A stretch of 64,000 nucleotides of DNA from Luteibacter sp. Sphag1AF (GTDB lineage: Bacteria > Pseudomonadota > Gammaproteobacteria > Xanthomonadales > Rhodanobacteraceae), in NCBI RefSeq assembly GCF_014192715.1, contig NZ_JACHYH010000010.1, positions 1 through 64,000 on the forward strand, read 5' to 3'. Positions 21,209 through 30,750 of this stretch are shown one piece after another. The translations under genes and the position numbers were made by a program. The notes beneath the pieces are model-generated. The model had not been told where the DNA came from. It ran no database searches and saw only the letters and a program-made list of their open reading frames with translations. Position 1 is the stretch's first letter; the number at the start of each line of letters is the position of its first letter.

Positions 21209-21234
21209 ACGCCGCAGTGATACCACTGCGGCGT
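21209..21234 (-). terminator. Intrinsic terminator after the DPP7-type gene
   Basis: ACGCCGCAGTG pairs perfectly with CACTGCGGCGT around a four-base loop; on the minus strand the stem is followed by TTTACTTTT. It lies about 75 bp beyond the peptidase stop and just upstream of the next minus-strand gene. Confidence 0.75.
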
Positions 21235-21275
21235 CATACCTTCAATGCCTGCGCTGTAACGTTGCAAGTCACACA

Positions 21276-21299
21276 GGAAGGGGCGCAGATGCCCCTTCC
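21276..21299 (-). terminator. Second hairpin directly after the DPP7-type gene
   Basis: GGAAGGGGC (21276-21284) pairs with GCCCCTTCC (21291-21299), ending 10 bp from the stop codon. It lacks a U tract and may act as a 3'-end stabiliser in tandem with the terminator at 21209-21234. Confidence 0.45.
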
Positions 21300-21309
21300 C
21301 CGACCGGCA

Positions 21310-23472
21310 TTACTTGGCCGGCACGCCCATTTCCTTCAGCAGGTTGTCTGCGTGATCGAGGTGATGCATGACCCACAGCATGTAGCGGACGTCGACCTGG
21401 ATCGAGCGGTTGAGCTTCGGGTTGAACAGCCAGTCGCCGCTCACCGATTCCCAGTTGCCGTCGAATGCCAGACCCACGAGGCGACCTTCCGCATCGAGCG
21501 ACGGCGAGCCGGAGTTGCCACCCGTGATGTCCAGGTCAGCAAGGAAGTCGACCGGCAGCGTGCCGAGCTTCTTCGACGCGTAACCATCGTATGCCTTCGC
21601 GCGGATGGCATCGGTTTCGGCCTTCGGTGCATTGAACGGAACAACGCCCGTGTCCTTCTGCACGATGCCTTCGGCCGTGGTGAACGGTGCATAGCTCACG
21701 CCATCACGCGGGGACACGCCCTGAACGTTGCCGAAGGTAACGCGCAGGGAACTGTTCGCATCCGGGTATACCGGCAGGTTCTGCGATTCCTTCCACGCGA
21801 TGATCGCCTGCATGTAGCGCGGACGCAGTTTGGCCAGTTCGCCGTCACGCGCATCCTGCTCGTCTTCGATTTTCTTCAGCTGCGGCAGCACGGCCGTGGC
21901 CAGCTTCAGCATGCTGTCGTTGCTGGCAGCGATGGTTTTCGCGTCGGCCTTGAAGAACTTCATGCGGTCTTCGGTGTTGCCAAGCTTGCTGCCCGCGTAA
22001 AGTGCAGACACTTTCTGCGCGATGGCGGCATCGGTGTTGGCACCGGCAAGCCACGCATCCAGAGCCGGAAGGCGCTGGTCAGCCGGCAGCTTCACGTAAC
22101 GTGCAAGCGCGTAGGTCATCAGCTGCTGATCGGTCTTCGCATCGTAGCGACGCTCCATCTGCTTGAGCGCACCTTCGATGCGCACTTCGTCACGCTGCTG
22201 GTAACCGGTCTCGCGCTCCATGTCCGGCTTGGCGCGCTCATTGGCCAGACGGGCCAGACGCACACCGCTGGAAAACAGCGACGAACGCGACAGCAGCGAG
22301 AGGTCAAGATCGCGCTCACGCGTGCTCTGGTAGCTGGCAAGCTTCGCCTTCAGTTGCGCGATGTCGGCGATCAGTGCCTGATTCTCCGCGCCGCCCTGCT
22401 TCTGCAGCCACGCATTGAGGTCCGCCTCCTGCTTTTCCTTGACCGCCACGGCATCAGCGCGACGCAGGCCTTCCAGCTGACCACCGAAGTTCTTCAGGTA
22501 ATTGTTGAGACCCGCCACCATGCTGGCGTACTTCACGGTCACGTCCGGATTCGTCTTGCCGTTGGCAGCAATGATGTCCAGCGTGTCCTGGTAGATCTTG
22601 ATCTGGGTCGGGTACTGCCAGTCGATGGCAGCCTTCGCCTCGTCCGCCAGACGGTAGCGGTTGGTGCGGCCCGGGTAACCCACGACCATCACGTAGTCAC
22701 CCTCTTCCACGCCCTGCGGGTTGACCTTGATGACGTGCTTGGGGTGATACGGCACGTTGTCTTTGGAATAGGTGGCCGACTTGCCATCCTTCGAGACATA
22801 CGCACGCAGATAGCTGAAATCACCGGTGTGGCGCGGCCACATCCAGTTGTCGACATCGCCACCGAACTTGCCGATGGACTCAGGCGGCGCGTAAACCAGG
22901 CGCACGTCCTTGATTTCCATCTGCTTGATCAGCTGATAGCTGAAGCCGCCATGGAAGGTGTAGACGTCGCAGCGATAGCCGTCCGTCTCGCAGCCCTTCA
23001 CCAGCTCCTTCTTGGCCAGATCAATGGCCTTGTAGCGGGCCAGCGGGTCCATGTCGGCCGTGAGCCTGGCCGTCACTTCCTTCGTCACGTCGCGAATTTC
23101 TTCGGTGACAAACACGCGCATGTCCGGCGAACCCGGGAGTTCTTCAGCCGGGGTCTTCGCCAGGAAGCCCTCTTCGATGAGGTTCTTCTGCGGCGTGGAG
23201 TTGTACTGAAGTGCGCCGTAGCCGCAATGGTGGTTGGTGACCACAAGGCCGTCGGGCGACACAAAGGATGCCGTGCAACCGCCGAGGCTGACGATGGCGC
23301 CCATCGGGTAGGCGGTCAGGTCGGTCAGCGTCTTCGGATCAAGCTTCAGCCCGTGCTGCTTGAGCGTGTTGGCGATCTTCGGAAGCTGGGCGGGCTGCCA
23401 CATGCCTTCAACGGCATGAGCGGAAGTGACGAGGCCGGCGGCGAGGGCCGCGGCAAGTGCGAGACGACGCAA
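21310..23472 (-). CDS. dpp7: S46 family dipeptidyl peptidase, DPP7 type
   Basis: 720 residues, the normal S46 length. Signal peptide (LALAAALAAGLVTSAHA) before VEGMWQPAQLP, the conserved S46 N terminus. Catalytic His in VVTNHHCGYGALQYNS and Ser in TGGNSGSP; the large helical insertion that binds the substrate N terminus lies between. These enzymes release dipeptides from extracellular peptides in the periplasm. The residue 18 positions after the catalytic Ser is Gly (FDGNWE), the feature of DPP7 with broad hydrophobic P1 preference. Starts with TTG, which has AAGGAG six bases upstream. Tandem with a paralogue upstream. Confidence 0.9.
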   Translation of the reverse strand: MRRLALAAALAAGLVTSAHAVEGMWQPAQLPKIANTLKQHGLKLDPKTLTDLTAYPMGAIVSLGGCTASFVSPDGLVVTNHHCGYGALQYNSTPQKNLIEEGFLAKTPAEELPGSPDMRVFVTEEIRDVTKEVTARLTADMDPLARYKAIDLAKKELVKGCETDGYRCDVYTFHGGFSYQLIKQMEIKDVRLVYAPPESIGKFGGDVDNWMWPRHTGDFSYLRAYVSKDGKSATYSKDNVPYHPKHVIKVNPQGVEEGDYVMVVGYPGRTNRYRLADEAKAAIDWQYPTQIKIYQDTLDIIAANGKTNPDVTVKYASMVAGLNNYLKNFGGQLEGLRRADAVAVKEKQEADLNAWLQKQGGAENQALIADIAQLKAKLASYQSTRERDLDLSLLSRSSLFSSGVRLARLANERAKPDMERETGYQQRDEVRIEGALKQMERRYDAKTDQQLMTYALARYVKLPADQRLPALDAWLAGANTDAAIAQKVSALYAGSKLGNTEDRMKFFKADAKTIAASNDSMLKLATAVLPQLKKIEDEQDARDGELAKLRPRYMQAIIAWKESQNLPVYPDANSSLRVTFGNVQGVSPRDGVSYAPFTTAEGIVQKDTGVVPFNAPKAETDAIRAKAYDGYASKKLGTLPVDFLADLDITGGNSGSPSLDAEGRLVGLAFDGNWESVSGDWLFNPKLNRSIQVDVRYMLWVMHHLDHADNLLKEMGVPAK

Positions 23473-23493
23473 GGCGTTCTCCTTGAAGGGGGG

Positions 23494-23510
23494 CGGGCTA
23501 AACTAGCCCG
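23494..23510. other. Inverted repeat upstream of the DPP7-type gene
   Basis: CGGGCTA-AAC-TAGCCCG, a 7-bp perfect inverted repeat 22 bp before the start codon. TTATAAAGT lies just upstream on the minus strand and could be a -10 region. It could be an operator or a leader hairpin. Confidence 0.35.
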
Positions 23511-23579
23511 GAGTCGTTACTTTATAACTGTGCCGAAGGTCACGAGGACGGGCGGATTGCCCATCCCCGTGATCGGCGC

Positions 23580-25730
23580 TCAGGGGGCGACGCCCAGTTC
23601 TTTCAGCAGTGCAGGTGCCGGGTAGACCTTGTCCATCAGCCAGCGCATGTAGCGCATGTCCACATGGATCGCGCGCTTGTAGCGCGGGTCGTACATCCAG
23701 CTGGCGCTCACGGCTTCCCAGTTGCTGTCGAAATTCAGACCCACCAGTTCGCCCTTCGCGTTGAGCACGGGCGAGCCGGAGTTGCCGCCCGTCGTGTCCA
23801 GGTTGCTGAGGAAGTCCACCGGCATCGCTTTGAGTTTCGGATCGGCGTACTGCCCGAAATCACCCTTGGCAATGGCATCGAGCAGCGGCTTGGGCGCATC
23901 AAACGGTGCCTTGCCGGTGTTCTTCTCTACAATGCCGGCCACCGTGGTTACCGGGCCGTACGTCACCGCATCGCGGGCGGCCAGCGGCGTGACCTTGCCG
24001 TAGCTGACGCGCAGCGTGGAGTTCGCATCCGGATAGACGGCCCTGCCCTGCTTTTCGCGATAGCCGATCAGCGCCTGCATGTACGCCGGACGCAGACGCA
24101 TCAGGTCACCCTCACGCGACTTGCGCTCGTCTTCCACGCGAAGCAAGGCGGGCTGCAGTGCATGTGCCGCCGCCAGCAGCGTGTCTTTGCTGCCGGCAAT
24201 ATCAGCAGACGACGCACTGAACAGACGCAGGCGCGTGGCTTCATCGCTCATGCCGGTGCCGCCGTAGATGCGATCCAGCGCCCTGGCCAGTTCACTGGCA
24301 TTGCGACCGAACACGGCATCGAACTCCGGTAGATGCTGAGCCGCCGGCAGCGCCTGGTAGCGCGTCATCAACGCACTGATCATCGCCTTTTCCACGCGCG
24401 GATCGTAACGACGCTGCGCCTGCTTCAGCTGGCTCTGGATCAGCTCTTCGTCACGCTGCTGGTAGCCTGCTTCGCGCGCGGCGTCCGGCTTCGGACGCTC
24501 GACCGACAGGCGATCAATGGCCAGTGCGCCACGCATCAGCTGCGTCTGCGACGACAACAGACCGATGAGCAGATCGCGCTCACGCACGTCCTTGCCGGCA
24601 GCGATCAGCTTCATTGCCTCGTCGATATTCGGCTTCAGCGCCCCAGCGTCCGGCTGGGTGGCCAGCCACGCGAGCATGGCCGCTTCATCGTCACGGCGGA
24701 TGGTGACCGCATCGCTGCGCTCAAGACCTTCCAGCTCGCCACTGAAGCGCTTGATGCCATTCTTCAGGCTCTGCAACTGAGAGGCGTACTTGATGCCCGC
24801 TTCGCGATCCGCCTTGCCCTGATCTTCGATGATGCCCTGCAACTGCTTGAGCACATCAATCGAGGATGGCAGGCGCCATTCGATCTGGTCCGCAAATTCA
24901 GCGGCGGTGCGATGGCGATAGGTGATGCCCGGATAACCGGCCAGCATCACGAAATCACCTTCAGCCACACCCTCGCGGGCCACCTGCAAATGCGACGGCG
25001 GGTGATACGGCTTGTTGTCCGGCGAGAAATCAGCCGGCTTGCCGTCGGGACCCACGTAAGCGCGCAGTACGGTGAAATCACCGGCGTGACGCGGCCACAC
25101 GAAGTTGTCCACTTCATCGCCGTAATTGCCAATGGCGCGCGGCGGTGCGTACACCAGACGCAGATCGCGCAGTTCAAGCTGCTTCACCAGGTAGAAGTCG
25201 CGACCGTAGAACATGTTGGCCACGGAGCAGCGATAGCCCTGTTCTTTCTCGCACTCGGCCACCAGCGCCTTGCTGGCGGCATCCACCGCGTCGTAATAGG
25301 CACGGCCTGTCTTGCCCGCAGCGCCAGCGAGCACGCGATCAGTGACCTTGTCGAAACCCACGGTCACGCGCAGGCGGTAATCGGGGTTGGCCGGCAGCTC
25401 GCCCTTGCGGTCGGGCGCCACGTAGCCGTCCGTGATCAGGTCGCGATCCGGCTTGCTGTTGTACTGAATCACGCCGAAGGCGACGTGGTGATTGGTGACC
25501 ACCAGGCCATCCGCCGAGACAAAGGCACCCGTGCCGCCGCCAATGCGCACCACCGCATTCAGCGGTGCCTTGGTCAGGTCGGCCAGATCCTTCGGATTGC
25601 CCCTGTAGCCTGCTTCGCGCAGTGCCTTGTCGATTGTGGGCAGCTGCGACGGCATCCACATGCCCTCGTCAGCCTTTGCATCAAGCGCAAGCGCCATGGC
25701 GGCTCCCAGCATCATCGTGCGAATTCGCAT
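23580..25730 (-). CDS. dpp11: S46 family dipeptidyl peptidase, DPP11 type
   Basis: 716 residues. Signal peptide (MLGAAMALALDAKA) before DEGMWMPSQLPTIDKAL. Catalytic His in VVTNHHVAFGVIQYNS and Ser in TGGNSGSP. The specificity position 18 residues after the catalytic Ser is Ser (FDSNWE); in the published discrimination Gly marks DPP7 while Arg or Ser marks DPP11, which cleaves after Asp/Glu. Hence an acidic-specific dipeptidyl peptidase is predicted. Start 25730 has AGGA just upstream; the longer frame adds 15 residues before the signal peptide. Lies 107 bp upstream of its DPP7 paralogue. Confidence 0.87.
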   Translation of the reverse strand: MRIRTMMLGAAMALALDAKADEGMWMPSQLPTIDKALREAGYRGNPKDLADLTKAPLNAVVRIGGGTGAFVSADGLVVTNHHVAFGVIQYNSKPDRDLITDGYVAPDRKGELPANPDYRLRVTVGFDKVTDRVLAGAAGKTGRAYYDAVDAASKALVAECEKEQGYRCSVANMFYGRDFYLVKQLELRDLRLVYAPPRAIGNYGDEVDNFVWPRHAGDFTVLRAYVGPDGKPADFSPDNKPYHPPSHLQVAREGVAEGDFVMLAGYPGITYRHRTAAEFADQIEWRLPSSIDVLKQLQGIIEDQGKADREAGIKYASQLQSLKNGIKRFSGELEGLERSDAVTIRRDDEAAMLAWLATQPDAGALKPNIDEAMKLIAAGKDVRERDLLIGLLSSQTQLMRGALAIDRLSVERPKPDAAREAGYQQRDEELIQSQLKQAQRRYDPRVEKAMISALMTRYQALPAAQHLPEFDAVFGRNASELARALDRIYGGTGMSDEATRLRLFSASSADIAGSKDTLLAAAHALQPALLRVEDERKSREGDLMRLRPAYMQALIGYREKQGRAVYPDANSTLRVSYGKVTPLAARDAVTYGPVTTVAGIVEKNTGKAPFDAPKPLLDAIAKGDFGQYADPKLKAMPVDFLSNLDTTGGNSGSPVLNAKGELVGLNFDSNWEAVSASWMYDPRYKRAIHVDMRYMRWLMDKVYPAPALLKELGVAP

Positions 25731-25838
25731 AGTTCCTTTTACCCCTGTCAGCGTCGTTCTTAGCCGGACGACCATAAAGGGTTAAACCGCAGGGGGCAAT
25801 GCGGCAGCGCACAACAGCGTCCTCCGGCATACCCGTTC

Positions 25839-25844
25839 TATAAT
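25839..25844 (+). promoter_or_regulatory. -10 box of tdh
   Basis: A perfect TATAAT lies 47 bp before the tdh start in the divergent dpp11-tdh spacer. No good -35 hexamer is visible 17 bp upstream, so the promoter may need an activator. Confidence 0.5.
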
Positions 25845-25890
25845 CGTCGTTTGGGTCTCCCCCGAGGCCGCTCCCCACGAGACGATTGCC

Positions 25891-26925
25891 ATGCAGCAGA
25901 CGATGAAAGCCCTGGTCAAGCGCAAGCCCGAGCAGGGTATCTGGATGGAGGAAGTACCTGTTCCACAGGTCGGCCCCAACGAAGTCCTGATCAAGATCGA
26001 AAAGACCGCGATCTGCGGCACTGACCTGCACATCTACAAGTGGGACGAATGGTCCCAGCGCACGATCCAGCCGGGCCTCACCATCGGCCACGAGTTCGTC
26101 GGCCGCATCGCGGAAATCGGCCCGGGTGTCACCGGCTACAAGATCGGCGACCGCGTTTCTGCGGAAGGCCATATCGTGTGCGGTCATTGCCGCAACTGCC
26201 GCGCCGGTCGCCAGCACCTGTGCCCCAACACCGTGGGCATCGGTGTGAACCGCAACGGCGCGTTCGCCGAATACATGACCATGCCGGCGTCGAACCTGTG
26301 GCCCATCCCGGACCAGATTCCGTCCGAACTGGCCGCCTTCTTCGATCCGTACGGCAACGCGGCACACTGCGCGCTTGAGTTCGACATGATCGGCGAAGAC
26401 GTGCTGATTACCGGTGCGGGCCCCATCGGCATCATTGCCGCAGGCATCGCCAAGCACATCGGTGCGCGCAACGTCGTGGTTACCGACGTCAACGACTACC
26501 GCCTGAAGCTTGCAGCCGACATGGGCGCCACGCGCGTGGTCAACGTGGCCAACCAGTCGCTGAAGGACGTGGTCAAGGACCTGCACATCGAAGGCTTCGA
26601 CGTGGGCCTGGAAATGAGCGGCAATCCGCGCGCCTTCAACGACATGCTCGATTGCATGTACCACGGCGGCAAGATCGCCATGCTCGGCATCATGCCGCGC
26701 GGTGCAGGCATCGACTGGGACAAGGTCATCTTCAAGGGCCTCACCCTGCAAGGCATCTACGGCCGCCGCATGTACGAAACCTGGTACAAGATGACGCAGA
26801 TGGTGCTCACGGGTTTCCCGTTGCAGAAGGTGCTGACCCACCAGATCGCCATTGACGATTTCCAGAAGGGTTTCGACCTCATGGACGCTGGCGTCTGCGG
26901 CAAGGTTGTTTGCAGCTGGACGTAA
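25891..26925 (+). CDS. tdh: L-threonine 3-dehydrogenase
   Basis: 344 residues. Zinc-dependent medium-chain dehydrogenase oxidising L-threonine to 2-amino-3-ketobutyrate. Catalytic zinc motifs ICGTDLH and IGHEFVG, structural zinc cluster [18 protein letters not shown]-binding [15 protein letters not shown]. Two possible starts (25891 and 25903); E. coli Tdh begins at the position of the second Met (MKALVKRK). Forms a two-gene set with kbl. Confidence 0.97.
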   Translation: MQQTMKALVKRKPEQGIWMEEVPVPQVGPNEVLIKIEKTAICGTDLHIYKWDEWSQRTIQPGLTIGHEFVGRIAEIGPGVTGYKIGDRVSAEGHIVCGHCRNCRAGRQHLCPNTVGIGVNRNGAFAEYMTMPASNLWPIPDQIPSELAAFFDPYGNAAHCALEFDMIGEDVLITGAGPIGIIAAGIAKHIGARNVVVTDVNDYRLKLAADMGATRVVNVANQSLKDVVKDLHIEGFDVGLEMSGNPRAFNDMLDCMYHGGKIAMLGIMPRGAGIDWDKVIFKGLTLQGIYGRRMYETWYKMTQMVLTGFPLQKVLTHQIAIDDFQKGFDLMDAGVCGKVVCSWT

Positions 26926-26966
26926 GCTGACACGCGCGCAGGGCCGTCCGCTTGAGACGGCCGGCC

Positions 26967-26995
26967 CTGACGCCCGCCAGCCAGACAGCTACAAT
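26967..26995 (+). promoter_or_regulatory. Possible promoter of kbl, preceded by a hairpin
   Basis: CTGACG, 17 bp, TACAAT: a sigma-70-like pair 32 bp before the kbl start. A 7-bp stem with a 7-base loop (GGCCGTC/GACGGCC, 26942-26962) lies between the tdh stop and this promoter. kbl may therefore be transcribed on its own as well as with tdh. Confidence 0.45.
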
Positions 26996-27026
26996 CGGGG
27001 TCTTCCCTCCCAACGGACACCCCCTC

Positions 27027-28226
27027 ATGACCTACCCGGGCCAGGCGCGCTTCGCCAGCGAACTCGAATCCATCCGCGAGCAGGGGCTGTTCAAGAGCGA
27101 GCGCATCATCACCTCGCCGCAGTCTGCGGAAATCGAACTTGAGGACGGCCGCAAAGTTCTCAACTTCTGCGCCAACAATTACCTTGGCCTCGCCGACCAC
27201 CCTGATGTGATCCAGGCCGCGAAAGATGCCCTGGACACCCATGGCTTCGGCATGGCCAGCGTTCGCTTCATCTGCGGTACGCAGGATCTGCACAAGCAGC
27301 TGGAAGCGAAGATCGCTGAATTCTTCGGCACCGAAGACACCATTCTTTACGCCGCGTGCTTCGACGCCAACGGCGGCCTGTTCGAGCCACTGCTGGGCGA
27401 AGAAGATGCCGTCATTTCCGATGCACTGAACCACGCCTCCATCATCGACGGTATTCGCCTTTGCAAGGCCAGGCGCTTCCGTTACGGCAATTGCGACATG
27501 GCCGATCTGGAAGCCCAGTTGCAGGCAGCCGATGCCGCTGGCGCGCGCACCAAGCTCATCACCACCGACGGTGCGTTCTCCATGGACGGCTTCGTGGCGC
27601 CCCTGGCAGAAATCACCGCGCTGGCGGAGAAATACGGCGCGCTCGTGCATATCGACGAATGCCATTGCACCGGCTTCCTGGGCGACACCGGTCGTGGCTC
27701 GGCGGAAGTGCACGGCGTGCTGAACAAGATCGACATCTTCACCGGCACGCTGGGCAAGGCACTCGGTGGCGCACTGGGTGGCTTCACCACCGGTCGCCGC
27801 GAAGTCATCGAAATGCTTCGCCAGCGCTCGCGTCCGTATCTGTTCTCCAACTCGCTGCCGCCGCACGTCGTGGCCGCAGGCATCAAGGTGTTCGACATGC
27901 TGGCCGCCGCGGGCGACCTGCGCGAGAAGGTCAAGGAAAACACGCGCTACTTCCGCGAGAAGATGACCGAAGCCGGCTTCGACATCCGTCCGGGCCAGCA
28001 CCCCATCGTGCCCGTGATGATCTACGACGCGAAGCAGGCACAGGCCATGGCCTCGGCACTGCTGGACGAAGGCATCTACGTCACCGGATTCTTCTTCCCC
28101 GTGGTGCCGCAGGGCAAGGCACGCATCCGCACGCAGATGAGCGCCGCACACACGCGCGAGCACCTGGACAAGGCCATCGACGCGCTCACCCGCGTCGCGA
28201 AGCGCTTGGGCGTGCTGCCGGCCTGA
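27027..28226 (+). CDS. kbl: 2-amino-3-ketobutyrate CoA ligase (glycine C-acetyltransferase)
   Basis: 399 residues. PLP enzyme of the alpha-oxoamine synthase family that splits 2-amino-3-ketobutyrate with CoA into glycine and acetyl-CoA, following Tdh. PLP lysine in [50 protein letters not shown] and [12 protein letters not shown] are family signatures. Start 27027 is the expected N terminus ([20 protein letters not shown]); the upstream open frame is not conserved. Its last 41 bp overlap the convergent pseudouridine synthase gene. Confidence 0.97.
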   Translation: MTYPGQARFASELESIREQGLFKSERIITSPQSAEIELEDGRKVLNFCANNYLGLADHPDVIQAAKDALDTHGFGMASVRFICGTQDLHKQLEAKIAEFFGTEDTILYAACFDANGGLFEPLLGEEDAVISDALNHASIIDGIRLCKARRFRYGNCDMADLEAQLQAADAAGARTKLITTDGAFSMDGFVAPLAEITALAEKYGALVHIDECHCTGFLGDTGRGSAEVHGVLNKIDIFTGTLGKALGGALGGFTTGRREVIEMLRQRSRPYLFSNSLPPHVVAAGIKVFDMLAAAGDLREKVKENTRYFREKMTEAGFDIRPGQHPIVPVMIYDAKQAQAMASALLDEGIYVTGFFFPVVPQGKARIRTQMSAAHTREHLDKAIDALTRVAKRLGVLPA

Positions 28227-28995
28227 CCGGAGACGGTGCGCCGCGCCCCTTTGCGGGCGCGGTGCGCAAGGCGGCCACCTCTGCATCAGTGAGGTGGCGC
28301 CACTGCCCTTTGGGCAATTCTCCCAGCACCAGCGATCCGATGGCCACGCGCACAAGCCGCAGCACATCGAACCCCAGCGCAGCCAGCAGCCGGCGAATGT
28401 GCCGGTTGCGACCTTCATCCAGCGTGACCTCAAGCCACGCGTTGCGCTCGCCCTGGCGAAGCAGTGTCACCGACCGGGCACGCAGCAGATCGCCCTCCTC
28501 GTGCACGCCAGCACACATGGCCGCCAGCACGCTCTCGCCCGGCTGACCTGAAATCTGCACGTGATAGGTCTTGTCCACGTGTGTCGCAGGCTCCGTGATG
28601 CCAGCGGCCCAGACCGTGTCGTTGCTGAGCAACAGCAGGCCCTCGCTTGCGCGATCCAGCCGCCCCACCGGCCCGATCCAGGGCAGGCCCGTGTCAGCCA
28701 GCGCGCTGTAGACCGTATCGCGCCCACGCTCGTCAGCGGCGGTAGTCACCAGCCCTCGCGGCTTGTTCATCATGATGTAGACCGACGCCACCGCTTCCGC
28801 GCCGCCGCCGTCCACTTCGATATGTTCATGGCCACGGATCGGGAATTCCGGATCACGCTCGACCCGGCCGTCCACCGTGACCCGCCCCTCGCGCGCCAGC
28901 TTTTCAGCCTGGCTGCGCGAACAGATGCCGCGCTTGGAAAGGACACGGGCAAGACCAAAGGTCGGGGTCGTTTTACGGGGAGGCCGGGCAATCAT
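28186..28995 (-). CDS. RsuA/RluB-family rRNA pseudouridine synthase
   Basis: 269 residues. N-terminal S4 RNA-binding domain ([29 protein letters not shown]) and an RsuA/RluB/RluE-type catalytic domain with the nucleophilic Asp in [16 protein letters not shown], plus NKPRGLVTT and [15 protein letters not shown]. It isomerises a uridine in ribosomal RNA; which position (RluB, RluE, RluF or RsuA type) cannot be decided here. The C terminus is basic and disordered and its coding sequence runs 41 bp into the end of kbl on the other strand. Confidence 0.9.
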   Translation of the reverse strand: MIARPPRKTTPTFGLARVLSKRGICSRSQAEKLAREGRVTVDGRVERDPEFPIRGHEHIEVDGGGAEAVASVYIMMNKPRGLVTTAADERGRDTVYSALADTGLPWIGPVGRLDRASEGLLLLSNDTVWAAGITEPATHVDKTYHVQISGQPGESVLAAMCAGVHEEGDLLRARSVTLLRQGERNAWLEVTLDEGRNRHIRRLLAALGFDVLRLVRVAIGSLVLGELPKGQWRHLTDAEVAALRTAPAKGRGAPSPVRPAARPSASRRG

Positions 28996-29019
28996 GCGCG
29001 AAGGGTAACGGATTGGCCC

Positions 29020-29580
29020 TTACACGCGAATATTGCGCGCTACCCAGTGACCAAACGATTCCATGAAACCGTGCAGGAATTTCTTCGTGCCCTCGTTGAC
29101 GAGGTGGCCATGGTCGTCGAAGAGCTTGTCCGCGCCGCTGATGTACGCCTCCGGTTGCTGCATGGCCGGCACATCCAGAAACACCAGTGACTGGCGCAGA
29201 TGATGATTGGCACCAAAGCCGCCGATGGCACCGGGCGAGGCGCTGATGACCGCACCCGGCTTGCCGCTCCACACACTGTGCCCGTACGGGCGGGAGCCCA
29301 CATCCAGCGCGTTCTTCAGCGCGCCCGGGACGGAACGGTTGTACTCCGGGGTCACGAACAGTACCGCATCGCAGGCTCGCACAGCCTGACGGAACGTCGT
29401 CCACGCAGCCGGCGCGGCGTCTTCGAGGTCGGAGTCGTAAAGCGGCAGGTCGCCAATGGTGACCAGATGCAGATCAAGCTCCGGCGGTGCCAGCTCTTTC
29501 AGCACATGAGCCAGTTTGAGATTGAGTGAGCCCTTCCTCAGGCTACCCACCAGAACCGCCACTTTGCGCACGTCGCTCAT
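29020..29580 (-). CDS. NAD(P)H-dependent FMN reductase
   Basis: 186 residues, flavodoxin-like fold of the NADPH-dependent FMN/chromate/azo reductase family. FMN phosphate-binding VGSLRKGSLNLKLAHVL and the family hallmark TPEYNRSVPGALKNALD are present. Likely reduces quinones or other electrophiles. AAGGAG lies seven bases upstream of the ATG. It is 24 bp downstream of the pseudouridine synthase on the same strand order (this gene first), so they may be co-transcribed. Confidence 0.92.
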   Translation of the reverse strand: MSDVRKVAVLVGSLRKGSLNLKLAHVLKELAPPELDLHLVTIGDLPLYDSDLEDAAPAAWTTFRQAVRACDAVLFVTPEYNRSVPGALKNALDVGSRPYGHSVWSGKPGAVISASPGAIGGFGANHHLRQSLVFLDVPAMQQPEAYISGADKLFDDHGHLVNEGTKKFLHGFMESFGHWVARNIRV

Positions 29581-29711
29581 GCCAGGGCTCCTTACGTTTC
29601 AGGCCAGTAATGAATGACCAGTGTGCAGAGACTTTCGTGATGGCGCCATGAGGCGGCAGATGGGGCGCGCAGCTGCCGGATTCATCACCGCCCCGCATCC
29701 CCAAATCGCAG

Positions 29712-29744
29712 ACAAAAAAAACGGCGGGCCGGGGCACGCCGTTT
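29712..29744 (-). terminator. Intrinsic terminator of the NlpC/P60 gene
   Basis: AAACGGCG (29719-29726) pairs with CGCCGTTT (29737-29744); on the minus strand the stem runs into a tract of eight T. Located 65 bp after the stop of the peptidoglycan hydrolase gene. Confidence 0.88.
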
Positions 29745-29808
29745 CGGAAAATACGTTGAAGGACCGTTAAAGACGCGCGATGAATCCAGTAAAGCTGTCC
29801 GGAGTGGA

Positions 29809-30513
29809 TCAGATCCGGGCGATACCTTCCGGACGCTTCGCACCGACGAAGTGCTTGGCCCAGTAGGCTTCGTTGAGGTTGTCCACGCGAACCGTCTTGC
29901 CTGCCGACGGCGAATGGATGAACTGACCGTTGTCGATGTAGATGCCAACGTGCGAGATGGCCTTGCCGCGGGTGCGGAAGAACACCAGATCGCCCGTCTT
30001 CATGTCGCTGCGCTTGACCTTGAGGCCGGCGAGGAACTGGCTGGCCGAATTGGCCGGCAGATCCAGACCAATGCTATGACGGAACACGTAGCGGACGAAG
30101 CCGCTGCAATCGAAACCGGTTGAAGGCTGACGACCACCGCGCTTGTAGCGGATATCGCGCAGCTTCATGGCGAATGACATCAGAACGTTGCGGGCATCGC
30201 CGTCAACGTGACCTGCCAGCTTGTCGGTGGCGTCAGCGACGAGGTCGCCAGCGTCATCACCATCGTCAGCGTCATCCACCGGGGCCTTGTCGGCTTTGGC
30301 GAGGGCCTGAGCCGGCTTCGTGATCGAAGCTGCGTCAGGGACCACTGACTGCGCGAGGGCCGTAGCCGGCGCAAACACGGGAAGATCGGTAAGAAGAAGC
30401 GAGGCCGAATCGTTGATGCCCGAGGGGACCGTGATCGTTTCAGCAAGAACAGGTGTAACGGAAGCAGCGCAGGTGAGAGCTAACGCGAGAGCGGTCAGTC
30501 GCTTTAAATGCAT
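29809..30513 (-). CDS. Secreted NlpC/P60 peptidoglycan endopeptidase
   Basis: 234 residues. Signal peptide (LTALALALTCAASVTPVLA), an Asp-rich flexible region (residues 75-100) and a C-terminal NlpC/P60 domain. Catalytic Cys in TGFDCSGFVRYVF, His in ISHVGIYI, third polar residue in FIHSPSAG. Such enzymes cleave the D-Glu-meso-Dap bond in stem peptides. Preceded by an AT-rich promoter region and followed by a strong terminator, so monocistronic. Confidence 0.92.
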   Translation of the reverse strand: MHLKRLTALALALTCAASVTPVLAETITVPSGINDSASLLLTDLPVFAPATALAQSVVPDAASITKPAQALAKADKAPVDDADDGDDAGDLVADATDKLAGHVDGDARNVLMSFAMKLRDIRYKRGGRQPSTGFDCSGFVRYVFRHSIGLDLPANSASQFLAGLKVKRSDMKTGDLVFFRTRGKAISHVGIYIDNGQFIHSPSAGKTVRVDNLNEAYWAKHFVGAKRPEGIARI

Positions 30514-30679
30514 GAGCGATAAGGCCTTTCTTTCGGTGAGTTGAGCCGCCTGCCAGGCTGACGACCGTGAACGAGCGGTGAAGTTAGCAAAGGACTACAT
30601 CGCAGTTGTTGGCAGAACGTTAAAAAGCGGTCGATCTAGGAATAATTCAGATAATTCGCAAAAACTCTCGGAAACTCAG

Positions 30680-30703
30680 TGCTGAATCTGAACGAATTCA
30701 GCA
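30680..30703. promoter_or_regulatory. Inverted repeat in the AT-rich region upstream of the NlpC/P60 gene
   Basis: TGCTGAAT, eight bases, ATTCAGCA. It lies 170 bp before the hydrolase gene, in a 230-bp spacer (30514-30750) that is markedly AT-richer than its surroundings and repeats the word ATTCAG. Could be an operator or a terminator for yggS; no T tract favours termination. Confidence 0.35.
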
Positions 30704-30750
30704 AAGAATTTAACGAATCATCTTCACATTCATGAACTTGGACGTGGTAA

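Noticed and set aside
21217-25763. Open frames of 476 to 802 codons antisense to the two S46 peptidases
   Set aside because: High GC keeps the antisense phase open. The products are His/Arg/Leu-rich without domains, while the minus-strand frames match S46 peptidases from end to end.
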